Source: Amycolatopsis vastitatis (GTDB taxonomy: Bacteria; Actinomycetota; Actinomycetes; Mycobacteriales; Pseudonocardiaceae). Taken from it: a DNA stretch of 64,000 nucleotides. The translations under genes and the position numbers were made by a program. The notes under the pieces were generated by a model. It ran no database searches, was not told the DNA's origin, and was given only the letters and a program-made list of their open reading frames with translations. The stretch lies in the NCBI RefSeq assembly GCF_002234595.1, contig NZ_NMUL01000033.1, positions 1 to 64,000 on the forward strand. The letters are read 5' to 3'. Shown one piece after another: positions 1-8,205 of the stretch (positions within the stretch are counted from its first letter, which is position 1; every line of letters begins with the position of its first letter).

Positions 1-1080
1 TTCTAACCCTCTGTCGCAGCTCACGACGGCCACGGCAGACTGCTCACCTGCGCCGAGGAACTCCAGCAGCCGCTCGCCCTCCCCGGTGATTTCCGCGCGC
101 TCCCGGGCGGTGAGCCGGTCGTGCGCGGTGACCTCCAGTCGGTCGGCGCGCAGCCGCCAGTCCGCGCGGTAGAACCCGTCCACCAGCACCGTTCCCCGCG
201 AGGCGCCGTTGCCCGGCGGCAGCGGGACGCGCCGCCCGGGCGGGAGCACCCGGGCCCGGTCGGCGTGCGAGAGCAGGACGTTGTCGTACTCCGGGAGGAA
301 CCGGGCAGGCGCCGGGGTGTCCGGGTCGGGGAGCAAGCCGTCTTCGACGTCGTAAAGCACTTCGCCGGACTCGGCGCGGAATGTCCGCAGCGCCATCGGC
401 TCCACGACCTCCCGCAGCTTCGTCAGCCCCGACCACGCCTGGACATCGGCGACCGACGCCGGGCCGAACGCGCGCAGGTAGCGGCGCACCACGTCCTCGA
501 TCGGCGGCTTTTCGGCCAAGGGACGGCCGAGCCAGCCGTCCAGGGTCGTGAGCACGGCCGGGCCGGTCGAGCCCCAGACGCCGCGGGGCGGGAGCTGGGC
601 CGTCGGGACGAAGTAGCCGAACGCGTACGAGAGCGCTTCGGCATCGTGCTCCGGCCAGCGTTCGGCGAACAGATACCGCAGCTGCCGCCGGGTGCGCGGC
701 CGTTCCTCGAGCCACGCACGCCCGGCGGCGGCCACCGCGTCGAGGTCGGCGTCGCCGATCCGGCTGCCGAAGTGCCCGGTGTAGCCGCTCGCGGCGACGC
801 GCTGGATCAGCGGCCGCAGGATCCGCGCGTCCTCGGCCAGGACGAGGTGGACCGTCCCCCGCATCAGCGACCCGCGCACGGCGTCCCGCCCGGTGATCAG
901 TGCGGCCAGTTCCTCCGGGCGGAACCCCGGGATCCGCGTCCACATCCCGACGTAGGGCGCCAGCGGGGCCTGCGCCTGCATGCCGACGAGGTGCCCCAGC
1001 AGCGCGGCGGCCGGCTGCGCTGTCCGCTCGAGGAGGTGCTGGCGCGCGAGCAGCGCCCGGTTGAGCGCGCGGACGTTCAC
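1..1080 (-). CDS. Winged-helix (HTH_42) protein, AlkZ-like DNA glycosylase family, 3' end cut by window
   Basis: 360 codons are visible from a GTG at 1080; no stop is reached, so only the last residues are missing. The protein resembles the winged-helix HTH_42 (DUF1006) family, whose Streptomyces member AlkZ removes damaged or crosslinked bases. AlkZ uses a Gln-x-Gln catalytic motif, and a Q-A-Q sits here at residues 35-37, inside VGMQAQAP. The GTG overlaps the TGA of the upstream epoxide hydrolase (GTGA), so the two are probably translated together. Family assignment is from sequence feel; glycosylase activity is inferred from the motif only. Confidence 0.8.
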   Translation of the reverse strand, partial: MNVRALNRALLARQHLLERTAQPAAALLGHLVGMQAQAPLAPYVGMWTRIPGFRPEELAALITGRDAVRGSLMRGTVHLVLAEDARILRPLIQRVAASGYTGHFGSRIGDADLDAVAAAGRAWLEERPRTRRQLRYLFAERWPEHDAEALSYAFGYFVPTAQLPPRGVWGSTGPAVLTTLDGWLGRPLAEKPPIEDVVRRYLRAFGPASVADVQAWSGLTKLREVVEPMALRTFRAESGEVLYDVEDGLLPDPDTPAPARFLPEYDNVLLSHADRARVLPPGRRVPLPPGNGASRGTVLVDGFYRADWRLRADRLEVTAHDRLTARERAEITGEGERLLEFLGAGEQSAVAVVSCDRGLE

Positions 1081-2204
1081 GGCCGCAGCCCGCGGAAGAA
1101 CGCGCGGATGTCGCCCACCAGCAGCCTGGGCTGCTCCATCGCCGCGAAGTGGCCGCCCTCGGCGAACTCCGACCAGTGCGCGATCTTCTTCCCGGGGTCC
1201 ATGATCCGCCGGACCACCGGCGAGGTGTTGAACACCGCCCAGCCCGCCGGGACGTCCGAAGGTGCCAGCCAGCCGTGTCCGGAATGGGCGGCCTCGTAAA
1301 GGAACCGGGCCGCGGTCGCGCCGCTGCGAGTGAACCAGTAGAGACTGACGTTCGTCAGGAGCCGGTCGCGATCGACGCCGTCCGCGCCGGTCCAGGCCTG
1401 GAACTTCTCCGCGATCCAGGCCAGCTGCCCGACCGGGGAGTCGGTGAGCGCGGCCCCGATCGTCTCGGGCTTGTGCGACTGCAGGTCGAGGTAACCGCGG
1501 CCCGCCCGCCACGCCTCGCGCGCGGCGTCCAATTCGGACTGTTCGGCGTCGGACAGGTTCTCCGGCACCGGCAGCTGCTCGCCGGCCAGCGCGATCGTGC
1601 CGCGGTCGCTGTTGACGTGGGTGCCGATGACGCGGTCCGGGTACAGCGCCGCGAGCCGCCCGGTGACGCCCGCGCCGATGTCGCCGCCTTGGGCGGCGAA
1701 GCGGTCGTAGCCGAGCCGGGTCATCAGCTCGGCGAACGCGTCCGTCGTCCGGGCCAGCTCCCAGCCGGGGCCGCTCAGCGGCGTCGAGAACCCGAAGCCC
1801 GGCAGCGACGGGACGACGACGTGGAACGCGTCCGGGCCCGGCTCGGTCAGCGGGCCGATGACGTCGAGGAACTCGGCGATCGAGCTGGGATAGCCGTGGG
1901 TGAGCAGCAGCGGCATCGCGTCGGCCTGGGGCGAGCGGACGTGCAGGAAGTGGATGGCCTGGCCGTCGATCAGGGTCGTGAACTGCGGGAACGCGTTGAG
2001 CGCCGCCTCATGGGCTCGCCAGTCGTAGCCGTCGCGCCAGTATTCGGCCAGCTCCCGGACGACGTCCGTGGGGATGCCGCGGGACCAGTCCGGCTCGTCG
2101 CCGGGCACGGGTTCGGCGAACCGGGCGTCGGCGAGACGGCGGTGGAGGCCGTCCAGCTCGGCCTGCGGGATCTCGATGCGGAAGGGGTGGATTTCGTTCG
2201 TCAT
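1077..2204 (-). CDS. Epoxide hydrolase (alpha/beta hydrolase, EHN N-terminal domain)
   Basis: 375-aa soluble hydrolase that should open epoxides to diols. The N-terminal EHN domain covers roughly residues 1-110. The oxyanion motif HGYPSS starts at residue 103, the nucleophile is D175 in GGDIGAG, and the catalytic His is H352 in GGHFAAME. The ATG at 2204 is chosen over a start seven codons upstream because it matches the normal family N terminus. It is divergent from a WYL regulator, with a 7-bp inverted repeat between them, so it may be that regulator's target. Substrate unknown. Confidence 0.9.
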   Translation of the reverse strand: MTNEIHPFRIEIPQAELDGLHRRLADARFAEPVPGDEPDWSRGIPTDVVRELAEYWRDGYDWRAHEAALNAFPQFTTLIDGQAIHFLHVRSPQADAMPLLLTHGYPSSIAEFLDVIGPLTEPGPDAFHVVVPSLPGFGFSTPLSGPGWELARTTDAFAELMTRLGYDRFAAQGGDIGAGVTGRLAALYPDRVIGTHVNSDRGTIALAGEQLPVPENLSDAEQSELDAAREAWRAGRGYLDLQSHKPETIGAALTDSPVGQLAWIAEKFQAWTGADGVDRDRLLTNVSLYWFTRSGATAARFLYEAAHSGHGWLAPSDVPAGWAVFNTSPVVRRIMDPGKKIAHWSEFAEGGHFAAMEQPRLLVGDIRAFFRGLRP

Positions 2205-2226
2205 GGGAAGCACGCTAGGAGCCATT

Positions 2227-2245
2227 GCGGAAGACTTCCTTCCGC
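2227..2245. promoter_or_regulatory. Inverted repeat between epoxide hydrolase and WYL regulator, likely operator
   Basis: Perfect 7-bp arms GCGGAAG / CTTCCGC with a 5-nt spacer, centred in the 62-nt gap between divergent genes. The position suits an autoregulatory site for the WYL protein. Inference from symmetry and position only. Confidence 0.5.
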
Positions 2246-2266
2246 GATTCGTGCGATCCTCGGAAG

Positions 2267-3247
2267 ATGTTGCAGACCTCCGCTCGCCTCCTCCGGCTGC
2301 TGTCGCTGCTCGAGACGCGGCGCGACTGGACCGGCGCCGACCTGGCCGGCCGGCTCGGCGTCACCGCGCGCACCGTCCGCAGCGACATCGGCAAGCTGCG
2401 GGAGCTCGGCTACCCGGTCGAAGCCGCCCCCGGCGTCCAGGGCGGCTACCGGCTCGGCGCGGGCGCGCAGCTGCCGCCGTTGCTGCTGGACGACGACGAA
2501 GCGGTGGCCGTCGCGGTCGGGCTCCGGACGGCGACGGGCGTCGCCGGCATCGCCGAGACGTCGGTGCGCGCGCTCGCCAAGCTGGAGCAGGTGCTGCCGT
2601 CGCGGCTGCGGCACCGGGTGCGGGCGCTGCAGACCGCGACGGTCGCGGTGCCCGGCGCGGGCCCGGCCGTCGACGCGGACGTGCTGACCGCGATCGCGGC
2701 GGCGATCCGCGCGAGCGAACGGCTGCGCTTCGACTACACGAGCCACCAGCGCACGCCGAGCCGCCGCGACGTCGAGCCGCACCGGCTGGTCAGCTGGGGA
2801 TGGCGCTGGTACCTCGTCGCCTGGGACACCGCCCGCGGCGACTGGCGCACCTTCCGCGTCGACCGGATGACGCCGAAGGTGCCGAACGGCCCGCGGTTCG
2901 CCCCGCGCGAACCACCCGAGGGCGACGTCGCGCAGTTCGTGCAGCGCAATGTGGGCGCGGCGACGTGGCGGTTCCACGCGAAGGTGCGGCTGCACGCTTC
3001 GGCGGAGCGCGTGCGGGCCCGGCTGCCGATCGCGATCGCAGTGACGCCCGAGGGGCCGGACCGGTGCGTCGCCGAGGTCGGGTCCGACAACGCGCCCATG
3101 CTCGGGCTGCACCTCGGGCTGCTCGAAGTCGACTTCGAGGTGCTCGACGCCCCGGAACTCGCCGGGGAACTGGCGAAGACCGGCGAGCGGTTCCTGCGCG
3201 CGGCCCGCGCGGGAAGCCCGCCGGCTGCCGGGGCTGTTTCACCGTAG
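2267..3247 (+). CDS. WYL-domain transcriptional regulator (HTH_11 + WYL)
   Basis: 326-aa regulator. The N-terminal winged helix (about residues 5-55, with TARTVRSDIGKLRELGYPV) is of the DeoR/HTH_11 type. A middle helical part is followed by a WYL ligand-sensing domain from about residue 125, including WRWYLVAWD. ATG 2267 is preferred over an upstream in-frame ATG at 2225 that would overlap the inverted repeat. WYL regulators usually bind small ligands or nucleic acid. Divergence from the epoxide hydrolase suggests local control of that operon. Confidence 0.87.
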   Translation: MLQTSARLLRLLSLLETRRDWTGADLAGRLGVTARTVRSDIGKLRELGYPVEAAPGVQGGYRLGAGAQLPPLLLDDDEAVAVAVGLRTATGVAGIAETSVRALAKLEQVLPSRLRHRVRALQTATVAVPGAGPAVDADVLTAIAAAIRASERLRFDYTSHQRTPSRRDVEPHRLVSWGWRWYLVAWDTARGDWRTFRVDRMTPKVPNGPRFAPREPPEGDVAQFVQRNVGAATWRFHAKVRLHASAERVRARLPIAIAVTPEGPDRCVAEVGSDNAPMLGLHLGLLEVDFEVLDAPELAGELAKTGERFLRAARAGSPPAAGAVSP

Positions 3248-3264
3248 GCGGCCCCTCGCCGCCT
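3246..3264 (+). terminator. Short hairpin after WYL gene
   Basis: AGGCGG / CCGCCT arms with a 7-nt loop overlap the stop codon of the WYL gene. There is no U-tract, as is common in actinomycetes. Weak call. Confidence 0.3.
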
Positions 3265-3338
3265 GCACAGTCATCAAGACGCTCAGGGGTATTGCCGGTT
3301 GTACGGCCGAGCTAACGGTCGAATGACGCGACAGCGAA

Positions 3339-3818
3339 CTAACGCAGGGAGTTCGCCAGCTCCTCGATGATCACCATCTGCCCTTGGGCACCGACCTCCA
3401 TGCCGGATTCGAGGATCGTGTCCCGCAGTTCCCGGCTGCCCGTTTCGGTCAGCAGCTCCAAGCGCGTGCGGTCGCCGTCGAGGGCGGTGAAGCTGACCGT
3501 GTTGAGCGGGCCGTCCACGGTGTCGAGGTCCACCCCCGGCATCTCGAACACCTCGGTGTAGACGATCCGCTCGTCCGGGACGATTTCCCGGTACTCGCCG
3601 TGGAAGCCGACCTCCGCACCCTCTGCGGTCTTCAGCACGTACCGCCAGCGCCCGCCGGGCCGCAGGTCCATCGCGACCTCGGTGGTGGTCCCGCGGTGGC
3701 CGCTCCACCAGCGCTTCACCAGCTCCGGCGTGGTCCACACGCGGTAGACCAGGTGTTTCGGCGCGTCGAACTCGCGCGTGATGAGGATCCGGTAGTCGCC
3801 CGGGGTGGTGATCTCCAC
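3339..3818 (-). CDS. SRPBCC / AHSA1-family protein
   Basis: 159 aa with the START-like AHSA1 fold: N-terminal FDAPKHLVYRVWT, the ELVKRWW segment, and a C-terminal helix after GQMVIIEELANSLR. These small proteins bind hydrophobic ligands and are often co-transcribed with an ArsR repressor. That is the arrangement here: the GTG at 3818 lies one base after the ArsR stop. Function beyond ligand binding is unknown. Confidence 0.88.
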   Translation of the reverse strand: MEITTPGDYRILITREFDAPKHLVYRVWTTPELVKRWWSGHRGTTTEVAMDLRPGGRWRYVLKTAEGAEVGFHGEYREIVPDERIVYTEVFEMPGVDLDTVDGPLNTVSFTALDGDRTRLELLTETGSRELRDTILESGMEVGAQGQMVIIEELANSLR

Positions 3819-3819
3819 G

Positions 3820-4155
3820 TCACTGCTCCTGTTCCTTCAGTTCCTCGAGGACGTCGTCCATGAGGTCGAACCGCTCCGCCCACGTCCGTTCGTACCGCTT
3901 GACCCAGTCGTGGATGGGCTTGAGCGCGGGCCCGTTGAGCCGGTAGAGCCGCTGGCGGCCGTCGCCGCGGACGTCGACCGCGCCGACCTCCCGCAGCACC
4001 CGCAGGTGCTTCGACACCTGCGGCTGGGCCAGGCCGAGCAGGTCCACGAGGTCGCCGACCGACCGCTCACCGCCCATGAGGAGGTCGAGGATCTGCCGCC
4101 GCCGGGGTTCGGCGACCGCGTTGAACGTGTCCGCCGTCGTCGCTGCTCGTGCCAC
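3820..4155 (-). CDS. ArsR-family winged-helix repressor
   Basis: 111 aa. The helix-turn-helix LGLAQPQVSKHLRVLREVG (about residues 41-59) is typical of ArsR/SmtB. The usual metal-binding cysteines are absent, placing it with the non-metal group that pairs with AHSA1 proteins. GTG start at 4155, just downstream of a palindrome on its own promoter. It forms a two-gene operon with the AHSA1 gene and is presumably autoregulated. Confidence 0.9.
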   Translation of the reverse strand: MARAATTADTFNAVAEPRRRQILDLLMGGERSVGDLVDLLGLAQPQVSKHLRVLREVGAVDVRGDGRQRLYRLNGPALKPIHDWVKRYERTWAERFDLMDDVLEELKEQEQ

Positions 4156-4166
4156 GGGCTCATCAT

Positions 4167-4182
4167 ATTCCCATATGGGTAT
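4167..4182. promoter_or_regulatory. Palindrome upstream of ArsR gene, likely operator
   Basis: CCCATATGGG is a perfect 10-bp palindrome, extended to 16 bp with two mismatches. It lies 12 bases before the GTG of the ArsR gene in a locally AT-richer spot. Good candidate for the ArsR binding site. Confidence 0.55.
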
Positions 4183-4245
4183 GCGTCAAGTCCCCACATC
4201 GTGGGCACGCTGGGCGCGCGCCGCCGCGTCTGCCACGATCGGGCC

Positions 4246-5478
4246 ATGCCCTCCCCGGTGGACGGTCCACAGAGGACGGACGCGCGCGGCGTCCGGCGCA
4301 GTGCGAGCGCGAGCGCGGTCCTGCGGGCGGTCCTCGACGCAGGACCGATCGCGCGCAGCACGATCGCGCGGCGGACGGGGCTGTCCGCGGCCGCGGTCAC
4401 CGGGCACACCGCCGAGCTGGCCCGGCTCGGGCTCTTGCACGAACTCGTCGAGCCCGAGCCGCGCGGCCGCGTCGGGCGGCCGCACGTGCCGGTCGACCTC
4501 GACACCGGGCGGCACGTCGCCGGCGCGCTGCACCTGGCCGTGCACCACGCCACCGTCGCCCTGCTCGACCTGCGCGGGAACGTCCTGGTGCAGCACGAAG
4601 AGCCACACGACGGCCTGGCGGCCGAAGACCTGCTCGCCCGCGCCGCCGAGATCCTCGACGACCTCCTGCTCGGGCACGCGCCGGACCGCGAGCCGCTCGG
4701 CCTCGGGGTCGCCGCCGGCGGCTGGGTGGACCGCGAGTCCGGCACCGTGGTCGAGCACCCACCACTGGGCTGGCGGAACGTGCCGGTGCGCGACCTGCTG
4801 GCGGAAAGCACCGGCCTCCCCGTGGAGGTCGACGGGCACGCGCGGGCGCTGGTCCACGCCGAACGGCTCTTCGGGCACCCGCGGGCGCGCGAGAGCATCG
4901 TGCAGCTGTTCACCGGCAACGTCGTCGACGCCGCGTTCGCCACCGGGGCGGGAGTGCACCACGGCCCGCGGTCGGCCGCAGGCGTCGTCGCGCACCTCCC
5001 CGTCGACGACAGCACCGAGCCGTGCCGCTGCGGACGGACCGGCTGCCTCGAAGCGACCGTTTCCGAAGCGACCCTCGCGCGGCGGGCCGCGGAAAGCGGG
5101 ATCGTCGCGCGTCCGGACTTTCCGGAATTGCTCGCGCTCGCCGCGTCGGGCGATTCCGCGGCGGTGCGGTTGTTCCACGAGCGCGCGCGGATCGTCGGCC
5201 AGGCGGCCGCTCTGCTGCTCGACGTGCTGAACCCGGCGGTGCTCGTGGTGGTCGACCGGAGTGTAGCCCGGGTGCCCGGGTGCCTTTCCACCATCCGGGA
5301 CGAGGTCCGGCGGCGATCACGCTGCCCCGACCCGGTGGAAACCGTTGCCGCCACGAGCTTCCCGGGCACCGAGCTGGCGACGGCCGGTGGCGCGGTGCTC
5401 CTCGACGTGCTCTACGAAGACCCGCTCGGTCCGCTCCTGACCCGGTGGGCGCGCGCATCGTCGACCGGCAGAGCGTGA
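4246..5478 (+). CDS. ROK-family transcriptional regulator / sugar kinase homologue
   Basis: 410 aa. An N-terminal winged helix (about residues 18-75, with RSTIARRTGLSAAAVTGHTA) precedes a ROK kinase-like domain carrying the zinc-binding signature CRCGRTGCLEA. This is the NagC/XylR layout, so it probably represses sugar genes and responds to a sugar or sugar phosphate. No sugar operon adjoins it; the next genes are for sulfonate use. ATG 4246 is chosen because the long upstream extension reads as another frame of the ArsR region. Confidence 0.86.
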   Translation: MPSPVDGPQRTDARGVRRSASASAVLRAVLDAGPIARSTIARRTGLSAAAVTGHTAELARLGLLHELVEPEPRGRVGRPHVPVDLDTGRHVAGALHLAVHHATVALLDLRGNVLVQHEEPHDGLAAEDLLARAAEILDDLLLGHAPDREPLGLGVAAGGWVDRESGTVVEHPPLGWRNVPVRDLLAESTGLPVEVDGHARALVHAERLFGHPRARESIVQLFTGNVVDAAFATGAGVHHGPRSAAGVVAHLPVDDSTEPCRCGRTGCLEATVSEATLARRAAESGIVARPDFPELLALAASGDSAAVRLFHERARIVGQAAALLLDVLNPAVLVVVDRSVARVPGCLSTIRDEVRRRSRCPDPVETVAATSFPGTELATAGGAVLLDVLYEDPLGPLLTRWARASSTGRA

Positions 5479-5514
5479 ACCAACACAGTTATTTCACGAA
5501 CTCGCAAAATTGAC

Positions 5515-5571
5515 CGTCCGCTCGGCGGCCCCGAAGAATCGGGGCAACCCCGCCGACTCCCGGAACGGACG
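5515..5571 (+). promoter_or_regulatory. Nested stem leader of the sulfonate operon, candidate riboswitch or attenuator
   Basis: Three nested stems are visible before the first gene: CGTCCG (5515-5520) with CGGACG (5566-5571), GGCGG (5524-5528) with CCGCC (5550-5554), and an inner hairpin CCCCG-AAGAAT-CGGGG (5529-5544), followed by an unpaired GGCAACCCC-like stretch. The closing stem ends 8 nt before the GTG and could mask initiation. GCAACC after a hairpin recalls SAM-family riboswitches, but I cannot assign it to a known class. Confidence 0.45.
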
Positions 5572-5579
5572 AAACCACC

Positions 5580-6596
5580 GTGAAGAAAATCCTGCCCCTG
5601 TTCGCCGCCGCCGTGCTGCTGGCCGGCTGCGCTTCGGCGACGGCCACCGGTGCGCCCGGGCAACCGGAGAAGCTGGAACTGCGCTACCAGGGCAGCGCGA
5701 ACTCCGTGACCCTGCCCGAACTCGCCGAGGACCTGGGCTACTTCGGCCCGGTCAAGCTGAAGTGGGTCGGCAACACGATCAGCGGCCCGCAGGACATCCA
5801 GTCCGCGGCCACCGACCAGACCGACTTCGGCGGCGCCTTCACCGGCGCGGTCGTCAAGCTCGTCGAAGCCGGCGCGCCCGTCAAGGCCGTCGTCAACTAC
5901 TACGGCTCCGACGAGAAGGCCTTCATCGGCTTCTACACCAAACAGGACAGTCCGATCCGGACCGCCCGCGACCTGATCGGCAAGAAGGTCGGCGTCAACA
6001 CCGCCGGGGCGAACCTCGAGGCCGCGCTCGACACGTGGCTGAAGGGCCAGGGCCTGTCCGGCGACGAGATCAAGCAGGTGCAGCTCGTCGTGATCCCGCC
6101 GGTGAACGCGGAGCAGGCCCTGCGCAACGGTCAGCTCGACGTCGCCGCGCTGCAGGGGATCCTGCAGGACCACGCCCTGGCGGCCGGCGGCGTCCGGCCA
6201 CTGTTCAGCGACGTCGGCGCGTTCGGCCCCTACAACGGCGGCCCGTACGTGCTGCGCACCGACTTCATCAAGAAGTACCCGGAGACGACGAAGATCTTCG
6301 TCTCCGGGGTGGCCAGGGCCATCGAGTGGGAGCGCACGACCCCGCGCGACGAGGTGATCGCCCGCTTCACCCAGATCATCCAGGCCCGCGGCCGCAACGA
6401 GAGCACGGACACGCTGAAGTACTGGAAGAGCGTCGGCATCACCCGCGGCGGCCTGATCTCGGACAAGGACTACACGCTCTGGGAGCCGTGGCTGAAGGAG
6501 CAGGGCTACCTCAAGGGCGACGAGATCGACACCTCGAAGCTCTACACCAACGAGTTCAACCCCTACCGCGACGGTGCCCCGGCGGTGACGAAGTGA
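5580..6596 (+). CDS. ssuA: Sulfonate-type ABC transporter substrate-binding lipoprotein
   Basis: 338-aa lipoprotein with signal peptide and lipobox LLAGC (Cys17), so it is anchored outside the membrane. The periplasmic-binding fold is of the SsuA/TauA/NMT1 type. It should deliver aliphatic sulfonates to the permease encoded downstream. GTG start. Its stop overlaps the ATPase start (GTGA). The linked flavin monooxygenase and TauD-like dioxygenase, both desulfonating families, support the substrate class, but the exact sulfonate is unknown. Confidence 0.88.
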   Translation: MKKILPLFAAAVLLAGCASATATGAPGQPEKLELRYQGSANSVTLPELAEDLGYFGPVKLKWVGNTISGPQDIQSAATDQTDFGGAFTGAVVKLVEAGAPVKAVVNYYGSDEKAFIGFYTKQDSPIRTARDLIGKKVGVNTAGANLEAALDTWLKGQGLSGDEIKQVQLVVIPPVNAEQALRNGQLDVAALQGILQDHALAAGGVRPLFSDVGAFGPYNGGPYVLRTDFIKKYPETTKIFVSGVARAIEWERTTPRDEVIARFTQIIQARGRNESTDTLKYWKSVGITRGGLISDKDYTLWEPWLKEQGYLKGDEIDTSKLYTNEFNPYRDGAPAVTK

Positions 6597-7366
6597 TCGC
6601 CATCCGCTCGGTGACCAAGACCTTCGGCGAGCTCACCGCGCTCGACGACGTCTCCCTCGACATCGCCGACGGCACGTTCCTGTCGCTGGTCGGGCCGAGC
6701 GGCTCGGGCAAGTCGACGCTGCTCGACCTGCTCGGCGGGCTCGCCACCCCGACGTCCGGCGAGGTGCTCATCGACGGCGAGCCGGTGCGCGGCCCCGGCC
6801 TCGACCGCGGGGTCGTATTCCAGCAGTACGCGCTGTTCCCGTGGCGCACCGCCCGCGCGAACGTCGAGTTCGGCCTCGAGGGCGGCTCGCTCGGCAAGCG
6901 GCAGCGGGCGGAGCGGGCGCGCGAATACCTCGCCCTGGTCGGGCTTTCCGGCTTCGAGGACCGCTACCCGCACGAGCTGTCGGGCGGGATGAAGCAGCGC
7001 GTAGCGATCGCCCGCAGCCTCGTCTACGACCCGGCGGTGCTGCTGATGGACGAGCCGTTCGCCGCCCTCGACGCCCAGACCCGCGAGCAGCTGCAGGAGG
7101 AGCTGCTGCGGATCTGGCGCCGCACCGGCAAGACGATCGTGTTCATCACCCACGGCATCGACGAGGCCGTCTACCTCGGGCAGCGGGTCGCGGTGCTGAC
7201 GTCGCGGCCCGGGCGGCTCAAGGCCGTCGTCGACGTGGACCTCGGCGACCGCGACGGCGACGTCCGCTCCGGCGCGGCGTTCGGGCGGCAGCGCCACCGG
7301 CTCTGGGAACTGCTGCACGACGAGGTCCGCAAGGCGGCCGAACACGAACGGAGTGCGGTCCGATGA
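6593..7366 (+). CDS. ssuB: Sulfonate-type ABC transporter ATP-binding protein
   Basis: 257 aa. Walker A GPSGSGKST at residues 34-42, Q-loop VVFQQYALFPW, signature LSGGMKQR, Walker B VLLMDEP and the switch His in FITHGIDEA are all present. It energises uptake with the adjoining permease and lipoprotein. It overlaps both neighbours by four bases, pointing to coupled translation and fixed stoichiometry. Confidence 0.93.
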   Translation: MIAIRSVTKTFGELTALDDVSLDIADGTFLSLVGPSGSGKSTLLDLLGGLATPTSGEVLIDGEPVRGPGLDRGVVFQQYALFPWRTARANVEFGLEGGSLGKRQRAERAREYLALVGLSGFEDRYPHELSGGMKQRVAIARSLVYDPAVLLMDEPFAALDAQTREQLQEELLRIWRRTGKTIVFITHGIDEAVYLGQRVAVLTSRPGRLKAVVDVDLGDRDGDVRSGAAFGRQRHRLWELLHDEVRKAAEHERSAVR

Positions 7367-8205
7367 CCACCACCCTCGAAGCGCCCGCTGTCCACATCGG
7401 ACCCGCACCCGTGCGGCGGAAGCCGCGGCGCTGGCGCACGAGACTCGCCCGTGCGGTCCACGGGTCGGCCGCCGTCGTGCTGTTCGCAGCGCTGTGGGAG
7501 CTGGTCCCCCGGTTCGTCCTCGACGAGAGCACGCGGACGTTCCTGCCACCGCTGTCGGAAGACCTGCGGGCCCTGTGGGGTCTCGTGGCCGACGGCGAGC
7601 TCGCCGAGCACCTGCTGGCCAGCATCGGCCGGTCGGCCGCCGGGTTCGCGCTCGCCGTCGCCGCCGGGGTCCCGCTCGGGCTGCTGATCGGCTGGTACCG
7701 GCCGGTGGCGCGGTTCCTGCAGCCGCTTCTGGAGCTGGCCCGCAACACCGCCGCGCTGGCCCTGCTGCCGGTGTTCACGCTGCTGCTGGGCATCGGCGAA
7801 CTGTCGAAGATCAGCCTGGTGGTCTACGCGTGCGTGTGGCCGGTGCTGCTCAACACGATCGCCGGTGTGCACTCGGTCGACCCGCTGCTGGTCAAGGCCG
7901 CGCGGTCACTCGCGCTGTCGAGCCCGCGGCTGTTCCGGAAGGTGATCCTGCCGGCGGCCGTGCCGACGGTGTTCACCGGCATCCGGCTGGCGGCGTCGTA
8001 CTCGATCCTGGTGCTGGTCGCGGCGGAGATGGTCGGCGCGAAGGCCGGGCTCGGCTACCTGATCAACACCACCCAGGTCAACTTCCTCATTCCCCAGATG
8101 TACGCCGGGATCATCGCGGTCTCGATCCTCGGCGTGCTCGTCAACCAGGGCTTCGTGGCCCTCGAACGCCGGTTCTCGACCTGGCGCCCCAAGGAGAAAG
8201 CATGA
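7363..8205 (+). CDS. ssuC: Sulfonate-type ABC transporter permease
   Basis: 280-aa inner-membrane protein with about six transmembrane segments. The cytoplasmic EAA-like loop (KAARSLALSSPRLFRKVILP) contacts the ATPase. ATG 7363 overlaps the ssuB stop (ATGA). Together with the two upstream genes it makes a complete SsuABC-type importer. Confidence 0.91.
   Translation: MTTTLEAPAVHIGPAPVRRKPRRWRTRLARAVHGSAAVVLFAALWELVPRFVLDESTRTFLPPLSEDLRALWGLVADGELAEHLLASIGRSAAGFALAVAAGVPLGLLIGWYRPVARFLQPLLELARNTAALALLPVFTLLLGIGELSKISLVVYACVWPVLLNTIAGVHSVDPLLVKAARSLALSSPRLFRKVILPAAVPTVFTGIRLAASYSILVLVAAEMVGAKAGLGYLINTTQVNFLIPQMYAGIIAVSILGVLVNQGFVALERRFSTWRPKEKA

Noticed and set aside
44..943. Long reading frame on the minus strand overlapping the AlkZ-like gene
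   Set aside because: Composition is almost all Arg, Pro, Ala and Gly with no domain, a shadow of the real frame in GC-rich DNA. Many similar long shadows across the window were dropped for the same reason.
4177..4182. GGGTAT on the plus strand between the ArsR and ROK genes
   Set aside because: It is half of the ArsR palindrome, and no matching -35 is present.
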